A stretch of DNA of 64,000 nucleotides from Porphyridium purpureum (lineage: Eukaryota; Rhodophyta; Bangiophyceae; Porphyridiales; Porphyridiaceae). The translations under genes and the position numbers were made by a program. Position 1 is the first letter of the stretch; the number at the start of each line of letters is the position of its first letter. The stretch is from positions 992,001-1,056,000 of the forward strand of contig VRMN01000003.1 in the NCBI GenBank assembly GCA_008690995.1, written 5' to 3'. Shown piece by piece: positions 9,901 through 16,372 of this stretch. The notes under the pieces are model-generated. The model saw nothing but the letters and a program-made list of their open reading frames with translations. It did not search any database and had not been told where the DNA came from.

Positions 9901-11305
9901 CAAAACGCAATTTGAAAAAGAACGAAGTCTGTCCCTGAGCACGCATTTCCACGCAATGGCGAAAATGCAGATGCCCCTCGCCGTGATTGTGCCGACTCTG
10001 CAAGCCATGAATTCGTCTGGGATGCAATTCAGCATTTCTTCTTCGCACGCGTGGAAGAATGATGAGAGCCACAGCGGGAATGAACTTGGTCTGCTTGCGG
10101 CGCTGCTGGGTGCGACAGGTACACTAGCGCGGAAGCACGGTAATGACGCAGATAGTGTGCAGGCGCAGCTCGTAATTGAACGGGAGCTCGACATTGACCG
10201 CCCTTTGGCCCATAATTCGGCGGCTTCATCCGGGGGCTTGGTCTCAATCAGTGGTTTCGTTGATGAGATTAGTGTCTTTACGTCGGCCGCTCGACCCAAG
10301 CGGCTTGGCCTGGTGGGTTCGGACGGAAATACTTACATGTTTTTGTGCAAAGTGGAGAGTCGGGCAGATATCCGTAAAGATGCCCGTTTTATGGAATATG
10401 CCTCGACGGTGAACCGACTTTTGGGCGCTTGCGAACCTGCACGAGAACGTGAGATGCAGCTGACAACGTACAGCGTGCTGCCGCTGAACGAAAAGTGTGG
10501 CATTTTCGAGTGGGTGAAGAATCTGATCAAGTTCCAGGACGCTATGCGCGGTCTGTATCAAAAGTGCGGTGTGGAGTTTTCTGTTAAGCGCATCTCCGAA
10601 GCCGAGACGCGCTATAAGCATGATAGGCGTGCGTTCTTTCGTGAGTGGCTGCTGCCAAACTTTCCACCATTGTTCCACCGCTTCTTTCTGATCAAATTCG
10701 GCCATGACGCGAGGCTGTGGATCACGGCTCAAAATAGATTCACGCGCTCGGTAGCGCTGTGGTCGATGGCTGGATACGTTGTTGGGCTCGGCGATCGCCA
10801 CGCAGATAACCTACTGATTGACTCTCGTACGGGACAATGTGTGCACGTGGACTTTGAAATGCTTTTTGAAAAGGGGCTCACACTGCCCGTACCGGAGAGG
10901 GTACCATTCCGCCTCACCCAGAATATGGTGGACGCCATGGGCAGCTCGGGCTTTCACGGCGGGATGAAGATTTGCTCATTGATTGTGATTCGCAGACTCC
11001 GTGAACATCGTAACGCAATCGTGAATGTTTTGGAGACCCTGCTGTACGACCCGTTCGTGGACTGGTCCAAAAGCAGCGCGAAGGCGCCTAGGCACGGAGC
11101 AAGCTCCGTGCTAAACGGCGCTGGGGCTGCTGTAACACAGGTGTCAGCGTCCAGAGCACTCGGCTCCATTGAAAGTAAGCTGCAAGGCATCGTGGGTGGC
11201 GGGCTGCCGCTCTCGGCTGAGGCGCAAGTCGATCGTATTATTGCAGAAGCCGTCAGCGAGCAGAATCTCGCGCGAATGTACATATGGTGGATGCCATTTA
11301 TGTGA
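965..11305 (+). CDS. ATR: ATR-type checkpoint kinase (PIKK family), single exon
   Basis: A 3446-codon uninterrupted frame. The C-terminus is a complete PIKK catalytic module: GSDG near residue 3117, the catalytic loop GLGDRHADN at about 3273-3281, the metal-binding HVDFE at about 3294-3298, and a FATC end (about 3414-3446) closing with YIWWMPFM. The stretch RKDARFMEY, the run PLNEKCGIFEWV, HDPLVEW-like DPFVDWSK and the ending GLPLSAEAQVD...WMPFM match ATR rather than ATM, TOR or DNA-PKcs. The preceding roughly 3000 residues are the helical HEAT and FAT region expected of ATR, longer than the human protein (about 2640). ATR is the nuclear kinase that responds to RPA-coated single-stranded DNA. 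The ATG at 965 is the first in frame; the Met at 1118 is an equally plausible start, since the first 51 residues are basic and low complexity. Confidence 0.93.
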   Translation: MTPGRNRNASGKLKTLPASWPRAHKVPDSAAFWRMNKGFPFSGRWRPRGEGMADDGGTRVRDVRAVCLQAIAALEQGDEDVRQEIFQLLRLTLTKVPRDAWRSVSQLADAANNELDKLMYVLVHEYLVTVAPTQTHSRDEYEDLIGLLCYYAASAELLQYLLQQLAELTVLIHRRADFAQQNGALTAHGSAEMQPRKRMANRSVKHNTPAKTRAEAPPSHAKSSSATQGAAVGDDRAAVFFQRLAPASIREKDRYCIDLSKPQLFELVSCLLNRVAAVPRIRSFVKLERHTEMDPLGELGNLPVRALQKLIPALSTMIGSNPRDRKVRIFCAKLRARVQNEFDGQLLEEWWQLGTAIAAVIPCAIGSLALPLLTPNKIELVRKWDKSKCTARAISCAWLAAAVHQVLQLNAWCEYHPSASHQYESSLCDMMGHLLQRLCGFELCRSPNCISATFLVCAPNSRSECSLCRELVRAARRIRNGPMWQSASLRSSLTALVLDPSREKEKEAFDQAAFDRVVQKRFVSSKIGSWTQRLVAVSNLALLYFSHESEINSLVTRTLCDLLDSLGLAKLNIGEHGTVAGIDATQIAMLFKLCFGLTKRGLYGSNSNESDACDAFAQIVEIYVSFLAGLVGRMGDKSDRTLASLLASLNELELAVFRCGVLDVWLQAGWRRTLLQGLLGLVSPQAVHKMVGRVSGGSAYSCCREDTLLLAIVSFVLRISRAAGRIDETKATESVDQDVSCMITDLAEALLDSSLSQNIPRVAGTETLSINLERWDALGFVLALSSLSDGLCLASGCLRSNAGKDTASNTGDTVSISLPRFLGCCRAFRDAVLVIQRMKRERYELAFNAQQPMDHELFEMVEELFAAACASLAKHMPASVREVHELGVIDFDVQHARNITNELVWWLLDRAFDGQCRAVSRLDDERCDLSMTRSTSAVHGALRGLLSVVAQAQPWNCLSSADCLKRASSAGIFGHVAAVLENCTASAFHSKAIALRLEDRIRDCSSQGLSLDGAGYLICSLLDLEGARSGVDGHLALKKSMLSTQLLRQLFRIYVSKSYADASSVRVANLEEVASSGPAYRAMTLALWTERANAAGTGPPETNAERIGRCLLDNVDVFLPEILPVLCRSAGSPHATSRPSPQGQLAHIALLFNMDEGGILMRIARHCIREVLVVGGSEALLALCRALESCYVDQRTCLTPFELLRDQFGLALCDCLVQRDFQRRLEELVGLIPSDVVLPVLGNASSRGVTSTLDMLQGILRHCGNDITNELCIQLGGNDEQRKRAEIGFENIALVVTSAGHKDRDGHYGTTEAVAEWLSDHFLPAMDVLGAKILSRKMAIAERVHGLRSLRHMLKLSGKRVHYFVPQVLATLSLSLRLARPKSAAGLMEIRGGSRSANDTVPAGILQARMHALLERARADAWKEFLVALGVEHVVNHLSSIVAILVPHLERDEKLAGTVAPVLRQTIEALVVSSSSMSQSARRAPGQNAKPSGSPMKAVNAALGALVFFPDWERASSAWMQANPDLVRVSELLRIWEKQNQSSEFATWVLSDPGIPTRYSEVLTRMFRICHVVGTQDNKVVKSLALEHMVQLMRENRDVVRRLPMYTEGEQRQRQRIASDPGTESDCTLFRIAFPVRDFGDFMKSLMMCCSDGSDTRLSGAALIVLGELGAIDPTLYLDGPDAATGRDPGAISGCSESDEQIDKLRDSGVCAARLADLQGLSLVRAITQPRQPQTNSLKDFAPDLSSALFRLGHNVLRYHLVPALTQQNGAASFSPGHAQGLTPEQKNVIGFSIQEVLAVCKCTSETPELARILREEHLQSTLIQEVHLEGPHAASALAASFWNTFSGSVRSVLTPFLGSLYEIRRVAPRSESESTATASSVTQLDLHLAESRSHVKKWVVIFLSWIIEALESQMKDKTSMLNSAHVGKATAAAASERTTTGGSSVAPAPARREIGMHQLFPGEAWVYQKNWIRLLLALRKYIRVADDGSLALEIFPLIVQEGFLFLPRGSWQLIQRELCAGLEANGATAAYVFAAYDSIGQALLKFEAAFGRLPRTQGGGAKVNSSPAAGSHFQPLKHWSIVDLNHFAVFWTNFHRQHRKKLHISFDVGEEVTTSTHEVEQILIASVRGSVHTQSSERGIMYLEYLLRVRSAGEERSESETASDLTNHELKESADELCSLLLDLSYELEDIDRMEGVLCVHSTSNIRSRLRKAEAARDYPNALFLHEQVLEMSGRGNGWAIFADHNSMITGSSPSRSKRVVTYEAQQASLDYAAYLECLGKSGRWSSVVRLVSRPPALRMVRGSQAEQAPQEHAAYMALLRAKGMEAAWRLGEWDELSALWNDGIISNTANLPSDDRVMMQNQGRSHLQTFADARGLFDPNRDSAGSSEYLSRMFLSALDSRYAHLSQSDRNQNSGLQSSIQELARLARLALVPNMAAVMCARSNHPIQVVQSQMDRVYPLLVQLHVIAEVEDGLSQFGTGHKVDGGSNSRFLISGDDASLVYDENRMQWMSLAGEHRQTVLYARRAVFLMRGEPYRAAIASLEIALFATREGNLTHAKNCISQGHHLLEVCSTSSVANDSAELNRVRIGLSLVDAQVSFREDDVARAIAILEHRVLKSSQKQGLRLVSHVQGDDKDLGARTKHENELHPNVVNHFAEAYAHYMLAKWKDVSQTSRASDIIGHFRQALVTSSGEDETLREEQHSAANSTTVASAGDKALQESAFFELGKYFDRLLRAAANSQIKDFVDNLPVGAKADEYGPQVGGPEDGTATDPSQYAPYVTRYFAAALRLGGGTRFASEAVSRMLTLAFDYEQPDEGLEVFVDDDGGSSGAPPGGAAARVTATKSLATRGHSIAGAKSVRNELESAIRSLPRSIWVPTIPQILSRVSRASGALRDVLVGLLVALLREHPYQTTWHIVPVCEYSDRVRASLAQSILEKAKQPVSQEHRAEFPRQSEHVFIKRLIVQMEVLVRHLIKVCKTQFEKERSLSLSTHFHAMAKMQMPLAVIVPTLQAMNSSGMQFSISSSHAWKNDESHSGNELGLLAALLGATGTLARKHGNDADSVQAQLVIERELDIDRPLAHNSAASSGGLVSISGFVDEISVFTSAARPKRLGLVGSDGNTYMFLCKVESRADIRKDARFMEYASTVNRLLGACEPAREREMQLTTYSVLPLNEKCGIFEWVKNLIKFQDAMRGLYQKCGVEFSVKRISEAETRYKHDRRAFFREWLLPNFPPLFHRFFLIKFGHDARLWITAQNRFTRSVALWSMAGYVVGLGDRHADNLLIDSRTGQCVHVDFEMLFEKGLTLPVPERVPFRLTQNMVDAMGSSGFHGGMKICSLIVIRRLREHRNAIVNVLETLLYDPFVDWSKSSAKAPRHGASSVLNGAGAAVTQVSASRALGSIESKLQGIVGGGLPLSAEAQVDRIIAEAVSEQNLARMYIWWMPFM

Positions 11306-11484
11306 CGGAATGTTGTTTTGCACATCGGCGTAGGCATTAATCGGCATGAATGGATCTTCGACTCTGCCCTGAGGCTTCCCTATTCAAGCACCTTTCGCTT
11401 TTTTTTACATATCAACGCTGAGAATATTTTGAAAATGCCATGAATGGTTTTGCGCTTGAAGTAGTACCTGGTTCTGGTGTCATG

Positions 11485-11763
11485 TCATCCGGCGTAATGA
11501 GTCCGCGAGTATTGTTCAGACTCTTCACGTCCTCCAAGCATCCCGTATTTCGTGTCGGGTTGTAGATCAAAATGCTTGCGGCTGTGAGGAATCAGAAATT
11601 CGCTTGGAATCTCAGAGGTTGGGAAGCATGCGTCCTCAATCATGGCTCGAATAAAAGGAGCAATATCCAGGCACGCTTGCCCGGCACGAATCTTCGCCGT
11701 CGCCTTGTCCGTCAAAGTTTGTCTCGAAATTTGCACGTGGAGGGCCAGTAGATGATTTGGATC
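11485..11763 (-). CDS. possible terminal exon of an unrecognised spliced gene
   Basis: On the minus strand an open frame reads DPNHLLALHVQISRQ onward for about 92 codons to a stop at 11485. It lacks an ATG at its start, but a pyrimidine-rich sequence ending TTCTTCAG sits immediately upstream (around 11764-11772), which is a good 3' splice site. The composition is protein-like and matches no family I know. An alternative frame starting at the ATG at 11824 (MAAQTPRRRRSPGL, 62 codons) overlaps it, so the exon structure is unresolved. The upstream exon would have to be antisense to the QueF N-terminus. It lies in the 540-base gap between ATR and QueF, which otherwise shows only the T8 tract at 11399. 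Confidence 0.3.
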   Translation of the reverse strand, partial: DPNHLLALHVQISRQTLTDKATAKIRAGQACLDIAPFIRAMIEDACFPTSEIPSEFLIPHSRKHFDLQPDTKYGMLGGREESEQYSRTHYAG

Positions 11764-11844
11764 CTGAAGAAAGGGCTTCGTCTAGCCCAGGAGATCGGCG
11801 TCGTCGGGGTGTTTGTGCGGCCATTTTGCGGCTAACGCAAGAAT

Positions 11845-12456
11845 ATGCGAACTCCGCTTATGTCCAACGCTTTACTGGTATTCCTCAAGGGGCCGAACCC
11901 TCGGAAGGGGCTTGTTCCGTGGAATGTGGGGAAGCTGACGAGCCAGTGGGCGCGGCGTTGCAGCGGACGCGGTGGCGGTGAGAGCCCTTCTCAATCGTAC
12001 GGAGATTATGAGAATGCAAAGCAGCTCGGAGAGCGAGTTCTCGCCGCGGACTCACCGTACAAGGCGGTGCTCGACACGGTGCCGAATCCGCATCCAGATG
12101 TCAAGTACGTCGCCCGTTTCGCGTGCCCTGAGTTTACGTCGCTCTGCCCGGTGACAGGACAGCCCGACTTTGCGCACCTGGTGATTGACTACGTACCGCA
12201 AACGAAGCTCGTCGAGTCGAAGAGCCTGAAGCTCTACCTGCAGTCATTCCGCAACCACGGCGATTTTCACGAGGCGTGCACGGTCGGCATTGCGCGTCGT
12301 CTTGTCGAGGAGCTCGACCCGCTTTGGCTGAGAATCGGAGGCTACTGGTATCCACGCGGAGGTATTCCCATCGACGTATTCTACGCCACTGGCGACCCGC
12401 CGTCCGGAGTCTGGATTCCAGACCAGGGCGTCCCTCCGTTCCGAGGACGCGGCTAA
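11845..12456 (+). CDS. queF: NADPH-dependent 7-cyano-7-deazaguanine (preQ0) reductase QueF, bacterial type
   Basis: A 203-residue protein. QueF reduces preQ0 to preQ1, a late step of queuosine tRNA-modification synthesis in bacteria. Visible signatures are [16 protein letters not shown] at residues 96-111, with the catalytic Cys101 that forms the thioimide and the proton-donor Asp108; the family signature ESKSLKLYL at 124-132; and the substrate-binding NHGDFHE at 137-143. The C-terminus GGYWYP...PPFRGRG is typical of short unimodular proteobacterial and cyanobacterial QueF. The first 45 residues are not conserved QueF sequence and may be an organelle-targeting extension. The start is the first ATG; Met6 is an alternative. 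Eukaryotes normally salvage queuine instead of making preQ1, so a QueF gene embedded between ATR and PAM68 suggests transfer from a bacterium or organelle. Confidence 0.92.
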   Translation: MRTPLMSNALLVFLKGPNPRKGLVPWNVGKLTSQWARRCSGRGGGESPSQSYGDYENAKQLGERVLAADSPYKAVLDTVPNPHPDVKYVARFACPEFTSLCPVTGQPDFAHLVIDYVPQTKLVESKSLKLYLQSFRNHGDFHEACTVGIARRLVEELDPLWLRIGGYWYPRGGIPIDVFYATGDPPSGVWIPDQGVPPFRGRG

Positions 12457-12555
12457 GCCGATGTCATCGGCACCGCCCCGAGCGCCGCCGCCGACCAACA
12501 CTTGTCCCGCGCGCATGTCTACCACAAAACCCTACCCTACCGCAGGTGTGTCGGG

Positions 12556-12563
12556 TGTACAGT
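12556..12563 (+). promoter_or_regulatory. TGTACAGT element upstream of PAM68
   Basis: An exact TGTACAGT octamer lies 128 bases before the chosen PAM68 ATG, followed at 12569-12575 by the half-site AGTGTAC. It is one of a set of at least 17 GTACAGT/ACTGTAC copies in 5' flanks in this window. Its role as a promoter element is inferred from position and recurrence only. Confidence 0.45.
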
Positions 12564-12683
12564 ATTCCAGTGTACCGCGAGATAAAAGTTTCAGCCCGTG
12601 CCGAGCACGCGGCCGAGCTCGGAAGAAAGAAAGACTGGCGACGAGGCTCTGGCGGCGGCGGTGGTGGTCTGGGAGCGTCAGCG

Positions 12684-13373
12684 ATGGTGGTGAAGGCGTC
12701 AACTTGCACGGGATGGGTCGTGGAACCCGCGCTCGTTGGCCTGGTGACACACGCGTCTGGCCGAGCCATGGAGGCGCCGTCAAGCATTCGCGGGAACGCA
12801 TGCAGCGCACGTGGAGTCTCGCAGCCATGTGCGTGGAGGTCTGCCCGTGCTAACGCTGTGTGCCTCACGGCGAAGAAGCGACAAGGCCCGCCCCAGAAGA
12901 GTGATGCGGGTGCAGAGGATTCGGCGGAGAGCTCCAGCGTTGAGGAAAAGGCGCAAGGGTTTCAGCCGCGCGGGCTGACGATGAGCAAGCAGGTAGATGA
13001 GTATGGCTTTGTCAGGCCGCAGCCAGGCGCGGACTCTTCGTTGCCAGAAATTGTGGCCAACCGCATGGGTAAGCGTATGATTGTCTTGTTTAGCGTGCCG
13101 TTTTTCACCGGGATAGGTGGCTTTGTGACAGTATACTTGCTGTCCATTAAATCGGACATCGTCGTGCTTCCCTCGCTGGTCGCAACTTCAACATTGGGTA
13201 CATTTGGCTTGGCGCTTACGGGTCTCACGTACGGTATCATGTCCGCTAGCTGGGACCCAGACGAGGAAGGCAGCTTCTGGGGATTCACGGAATTCAAGAC
13301 GAATCTCTTGCGCACGGTGGAGGCGTTGTCGCTGCAGAAAAAACGTGAAAAGGCTCAATCTCGCGACGAATGA
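12684..13373 (+). CDS. PAM68: PAM68-like plastid photosystem assembly protein
   Basis: From the ATG at 12684 the protein is 229 residues. The N-terminal 90 or so residues are Ser/Ala/Arg-rich, as expected of a plastid transit peptide. The conserved C-terminal part begins LPEIVANRMGKRM, followed by two hydrophobic segments (VLFSVPFFTGIGGFVTVYLL and the stretch around STLGTFGLALTGLTYGI), then SASWDPDEEGSFWGFTEFKTN. This is the DUF3464/PAM68 pattern found in cyanobacteria and plastids, where PAM68 is a thylakoid membrane factor for photosystem II and chlorophyll-protein assembly. The frame is open upstream to 12276, but that part overlaps QueF in another frame and is unlikely to be translated. 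It lies 227 bases from the QueF stop on the same strand. Confidence 0.85.
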   Translation: MVVKASTCTGWVVEPALVGLVTHASGRAMEAPSSIRGNACSARGVSQPCAWRSARANAVCLTAKKRQGPPQKSDAGAEDSAESSSVEEKAQGFQPRGLTMSKQVDEYGFVRPQPGADSSLPEIVANRMGKRMIVLFSVPFFTGIGGFVTVYLLSIKSDIVVLPSLVATSTLGTFGLALTGLTYGIMSASWDPDEEGSFWGFTEFKTNLLRTVEALSLQKKREKAQSRDE

Positions 13374-13468
13374 CAGAGTGATGCCTGCATCTTTTCGCTC
13401 CGACTCGTCGGAGCTTCAGGATTTTATACAAGGACTGTCGATAACTTCTTTTTACCCGACCGAAGACT

Positions 13469-16372
13469 TCACAAGCTTTTGAAACTCAATTGCTCAGACT
13501 TGTCATCGGGGAGCGAACCATCGGGATCGAACTTCATCCTGTCTTGCAGGACTTCATACTGCTCCAGGAAAAAGAGCGGATCCTGTGCGAGGCCAAGGTC
13601 CGAGCTTTGTTGAGCAAGCTGTAAAATACTTCGATTGAAAGCCAGCCACTTATGCCGATCATAGAAGACGGAGTCACGGCGCACCGAATCCACGTAATAC
13701 TCAGCCGCCATGGCGGCCACTTGGCAGTCACGATCCTTCCACAGAGCACTGCAGTAGTCGGCCGAAATCTCACCAAGAAGTGCCGAAAGAAATTTGCGAC
13801 AAAGGCTAATCTCCTGGCGCATCGAATACGATACAAGCGCCCTTTTGTACAGCTGCGAGAGCAAGCGATCTAGCCGCTGCAAGTTGTACACATCAAACAT
13901 GTCCTTGTGAAAAAGAAAATCCGGCAATCCCAGGCTTCCCGAGAAAAACTCGTGGATTCTTGTATCTACCTGCGCATCGCTGAATATGATTTTCTGTAGG
14001 CTCTGGCCATGCCGAAGGTCCGAGGGAAGCAGACATGTTTTCAAAAACAGATGAACTAGCTTGCACAAAAAAGAAGCCTCATCGGCTGTCTCAGTTCCGT
14101 CCTGAGTCACCAGCCCGTCCAATGCGCGCGCAAAGGCAGCCGAAATCGCGCTCAGACGATCAGGATAGGCACACTTAATATCAAGATCTCGCGCGAGGCG
14201 ACATTCTACGGTGACTCGATCAAGCAAGGCGTCAAGAGGTCGATCGTGCAGAAAAGCCGTCTTCCAAACGTCAAGATACTCACTAATGCAGCGTGCAACC
14301 TCTCCGAGTACATTTGTCAACACATCCACATCCAGCTTTCTAGCCACGCGGGACATGATGTAGCCATAATGGGCAACCGACTCCATTTCAGTCTGGTCAA
14401 GGGAAAACAACTCAGCAAGCTGCTTTGTCTTCTTGTCCATCAGCGGCCAAAAGATGAGGCACTGAATGATGCTGAATGCAAATCGCTTCAGTACACGTGT
14501 GAACGCAAATGCAAGCGTCTCGGGGGCTTCGTGAAGCTGCAGCATTCGCTTGATAATATCACGCTGAACCAAAAATGCATGCTCGTCAAAGGCGTGCTTT
14601 CCCCGCGTGGACTCCAGAAAAGTCCTCGTCTCGTCAAAGGCGTAGTCTATGACAAGATCGAAAATCTCCCTCCGCGTCGACTTCGTATGGCATCTTTCAA
14701 AGAACCAGAGCATCGTCCCGCGCATTCGCGCATCCTGCAGCCCCTCCTGTCGCATGCGAGGCAACAGAATATTGCGCACCAGTCCCACTTCTGCACTCCC
14801 TCCTTGCTGAAAAAATTTAAAACAGAAGCGAAGAAGGAAAGCACACGGCAAGTCAAAAGCTCGGTCTGACCGGTATGCCGTGAGCGTCAGGACCAGTGAC
14901 TTGCGCCATGCATCTCGCGACCATACGACTCCCGGCGGAGCAGCTTCAATGACACTCACTTCCCTATTTTCCGCGAAGAAAAAGTTCAAATATATATGTA
15001 CACATTCCCCGATTGTGCTTAAAAGCATCGACCGCGCAGGTTGCGCATCCGTCTCAGTCTGCATGAGAGCGCTGTGGACATAGAGATTGGTCAGCAGGAG
15101 AGTTACCCGATCACATAATAGCTCGCTATCGGTGATCTTTAGCAAGTCCCGCACGCATTTGCGGACCAGTTGCGCGCCGGCGCCGCCAAGGGCGCTGACA
15201 CCACAGTGGTCGTCGATGATCATTTTCACAAGACATCGCATGGCAAGCGAGTTGCGGCGCCGGTTGCTGGTGCCATGAACGAACAAGTGAAAGAGCTCTG
15301 GAAAGTCTTCACGCGCGCTGGTCAGGGTATAAAAAATATCCTTCTGTTCGTATGCAATCTTATCACGACTCTCAAGTTCCGCCTTGCGTTGCTTCTCTCG
15401 AATGAAGTACATACTTCCATTGGGTGCCGATGGCAACGACAATGCATCTTTGTCGCGGGGAAGTACCGTGTCAGCTCGACGTTTAGAAGCGCGCAGCGCA
15501 AATTCACTCGCCCGGTCAAGCTTTCTCCGGTTTGGAAAAATCGTGTTCAAGCGCAAACGCGCAAGATGATTTCGGTAGTGACCGATGTTGGCAGGAATAA
15601 CTTTGAGTGTAGAGCAGTAGGGCACGGACTCCAGCTCATTCAACATTAGAAGCACATTTTCCGGCGATTCTTCCATTGTTGACGCTAGCGCTTCATTGAT
15701 GGTTCGAATACTGGTCGTCTTTTCGAGCTCCGGCTGCTGCTGTGCATCTGTGCTGTTTTCTGCTTCTGTATCGTTCATTCCCTGTGCTACACGCGGTCCA
15801 GTTTCAACTGTTGCCTGAAGCAAAACATTGCTCTCGACGCTTTCCCGGATATATTCTTCATCCTGCATAAATGGGGTCATCGCCTGCTGCACGCGTTGAG
15901 TCGCATGATCGTCCGCAAACCGCACGCGCGACCCAGTCGGTTTCCGTACCTCAGACACAGTGGCCAAGCCGCCGCGTTTGGCATTGCCAGGGACCGACTT
16001 TCTGACCCCTCCAGAGACCGGAGAGTCACTCTCTCCCTGTCCATTCGAGCCGGTTGGCGAAATACCAACGCGAGCGGCAGGTTCTTTGATTCCTGCCGCG
16101 CCATTCTGCTCGCGAGCACTCCTACGCGCTCCACCGCAGCCGTCCACAAAGCCTTCCGAGGATGCTGTATCCGCATAAAAGTCGGCAGCACGAGCAGACG
16201 ACGTCAAAGCTGCCACGGTCGATCCTTGCAAACTCGACACAAGGGACAAGTCGTTCGAGTTGACATTGTCTAACAGGTCCAACTCGGCGTTACTCCACAC
16301 TGTGCCAGGCCCAAGGTCAAGCACTAATTCTGGCTCATTGTCCTCGGCCCACTGCGACAGCGCCATGCTCAT
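13469..16372 (-). CDS. unrecognised large helical protein (967 aa)
   Basis: A long intact frame whose first 250 residues from the ATG at 16372 are acidic, Ser-rich and probably disordered; codons 1 and 3 are both Met. The remaining 700 residues are rich in Leu, Phe and Arg, and look like an all-helical repeat fold (for example EDFPELFHLFVHGTSNRR and RKCVRDLLKITDSELLCDR). There is no signal peptide, membrane span or catalytic motif that I recognise, and I cannot assign a family. The frame runs further upstream to 16729, but that extension is antisense to the Nudix domain of the opposing gene, so the start near 16372 is preferred. Its 3' end lies 95 bases from the convergent PAM68 stop. An alpha-solenoid scaffold is a guess. 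Confidence 0.7.
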   Translation of the reverse strand: MSMALSQWAEDNEPELVLDLGPGTVWSNAELDLLDNVNSNDLSLVSSLQGSTVAALTSSARAADFYADTASSEGFVDGCGGARRSAREQNGAAGIKEPAARVGISPTGSNGQGESDSPVSGGVRKSVPGNAKRGGLATVSEVRKPTGSRVRFADDHATQRVQQAMTPFMQDEEYIRESVESNVLLQATVETGPRVAQGMNDTEAENSTDAQQQPELEKTTSIRTINEALASTMEESPENVLLMLNELESVPYCSTLKVIPANIGHYRNHLARLRLNTIFPNRRKLDRASEFALRASKRRADTVLPRDKDALSLPSAPNGSMYFIREKQRKAELESRDKIAYEQKDIFYTLTSAREDFPELFHLFVHGTSNRRRNSLAMRCLVKMIIDDHCGVSALGGAGAQLVRKCVRDLLKITDSELLCDRVTLLLTNLYVHSALMQTETDAQPARSMLLSTIGECVHIYLNFFFAENREVSVIEAAPPGVVWSRDAWRKSLVLTLTAYRSDRAFDLPCAFLLRFCFKFFQQGGSAEVGLVRNILLPRMRQEGLQDARMRGTMLWFFERCHTKSTRREIFDLVIDYAFDETRTFLESTRGKHAFDEHAFLVQRDIIKRMLQLHEAPETLAFAFTRVLKRFAFSIIQCLIFWPLMDKKTKQLAELFSLDQTEMESVAHYGYIMSRVARKLDVDVLTNVLGEVARCISEYLDVWKTAFLHDRPLDALLDRVTVECRLARDLDIKCAYPDRLSAISAAFARALDGLVTQDGTETADEASFLCKLVHLFLKTCLLPSDLRHGQSLQKIIFSDAQVDTRIHEFFSGSLGLPDFLFHKDMFDVYNLQRLDRLLSQLYKRALVSYSMRQEISLCRKFLSALLGEISADYCSALWKDRDCQVAAMAAEYYVDSVRRDSVFYDRHKWLAFNRSILQLAQQSSDLGLAQDPLFFLEQYEVLQDRMKFDPDGSLPDDKSEQLSFKSL

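Noticed and set aside
12276-12683. 5' extension of the PAM68 frame overlapping QueF
   Set aside because: The stretch is Arg/Pro-rich out-of-frame QueF sequence; the in-frame ATG at 12684 begins a normal transit peptide.
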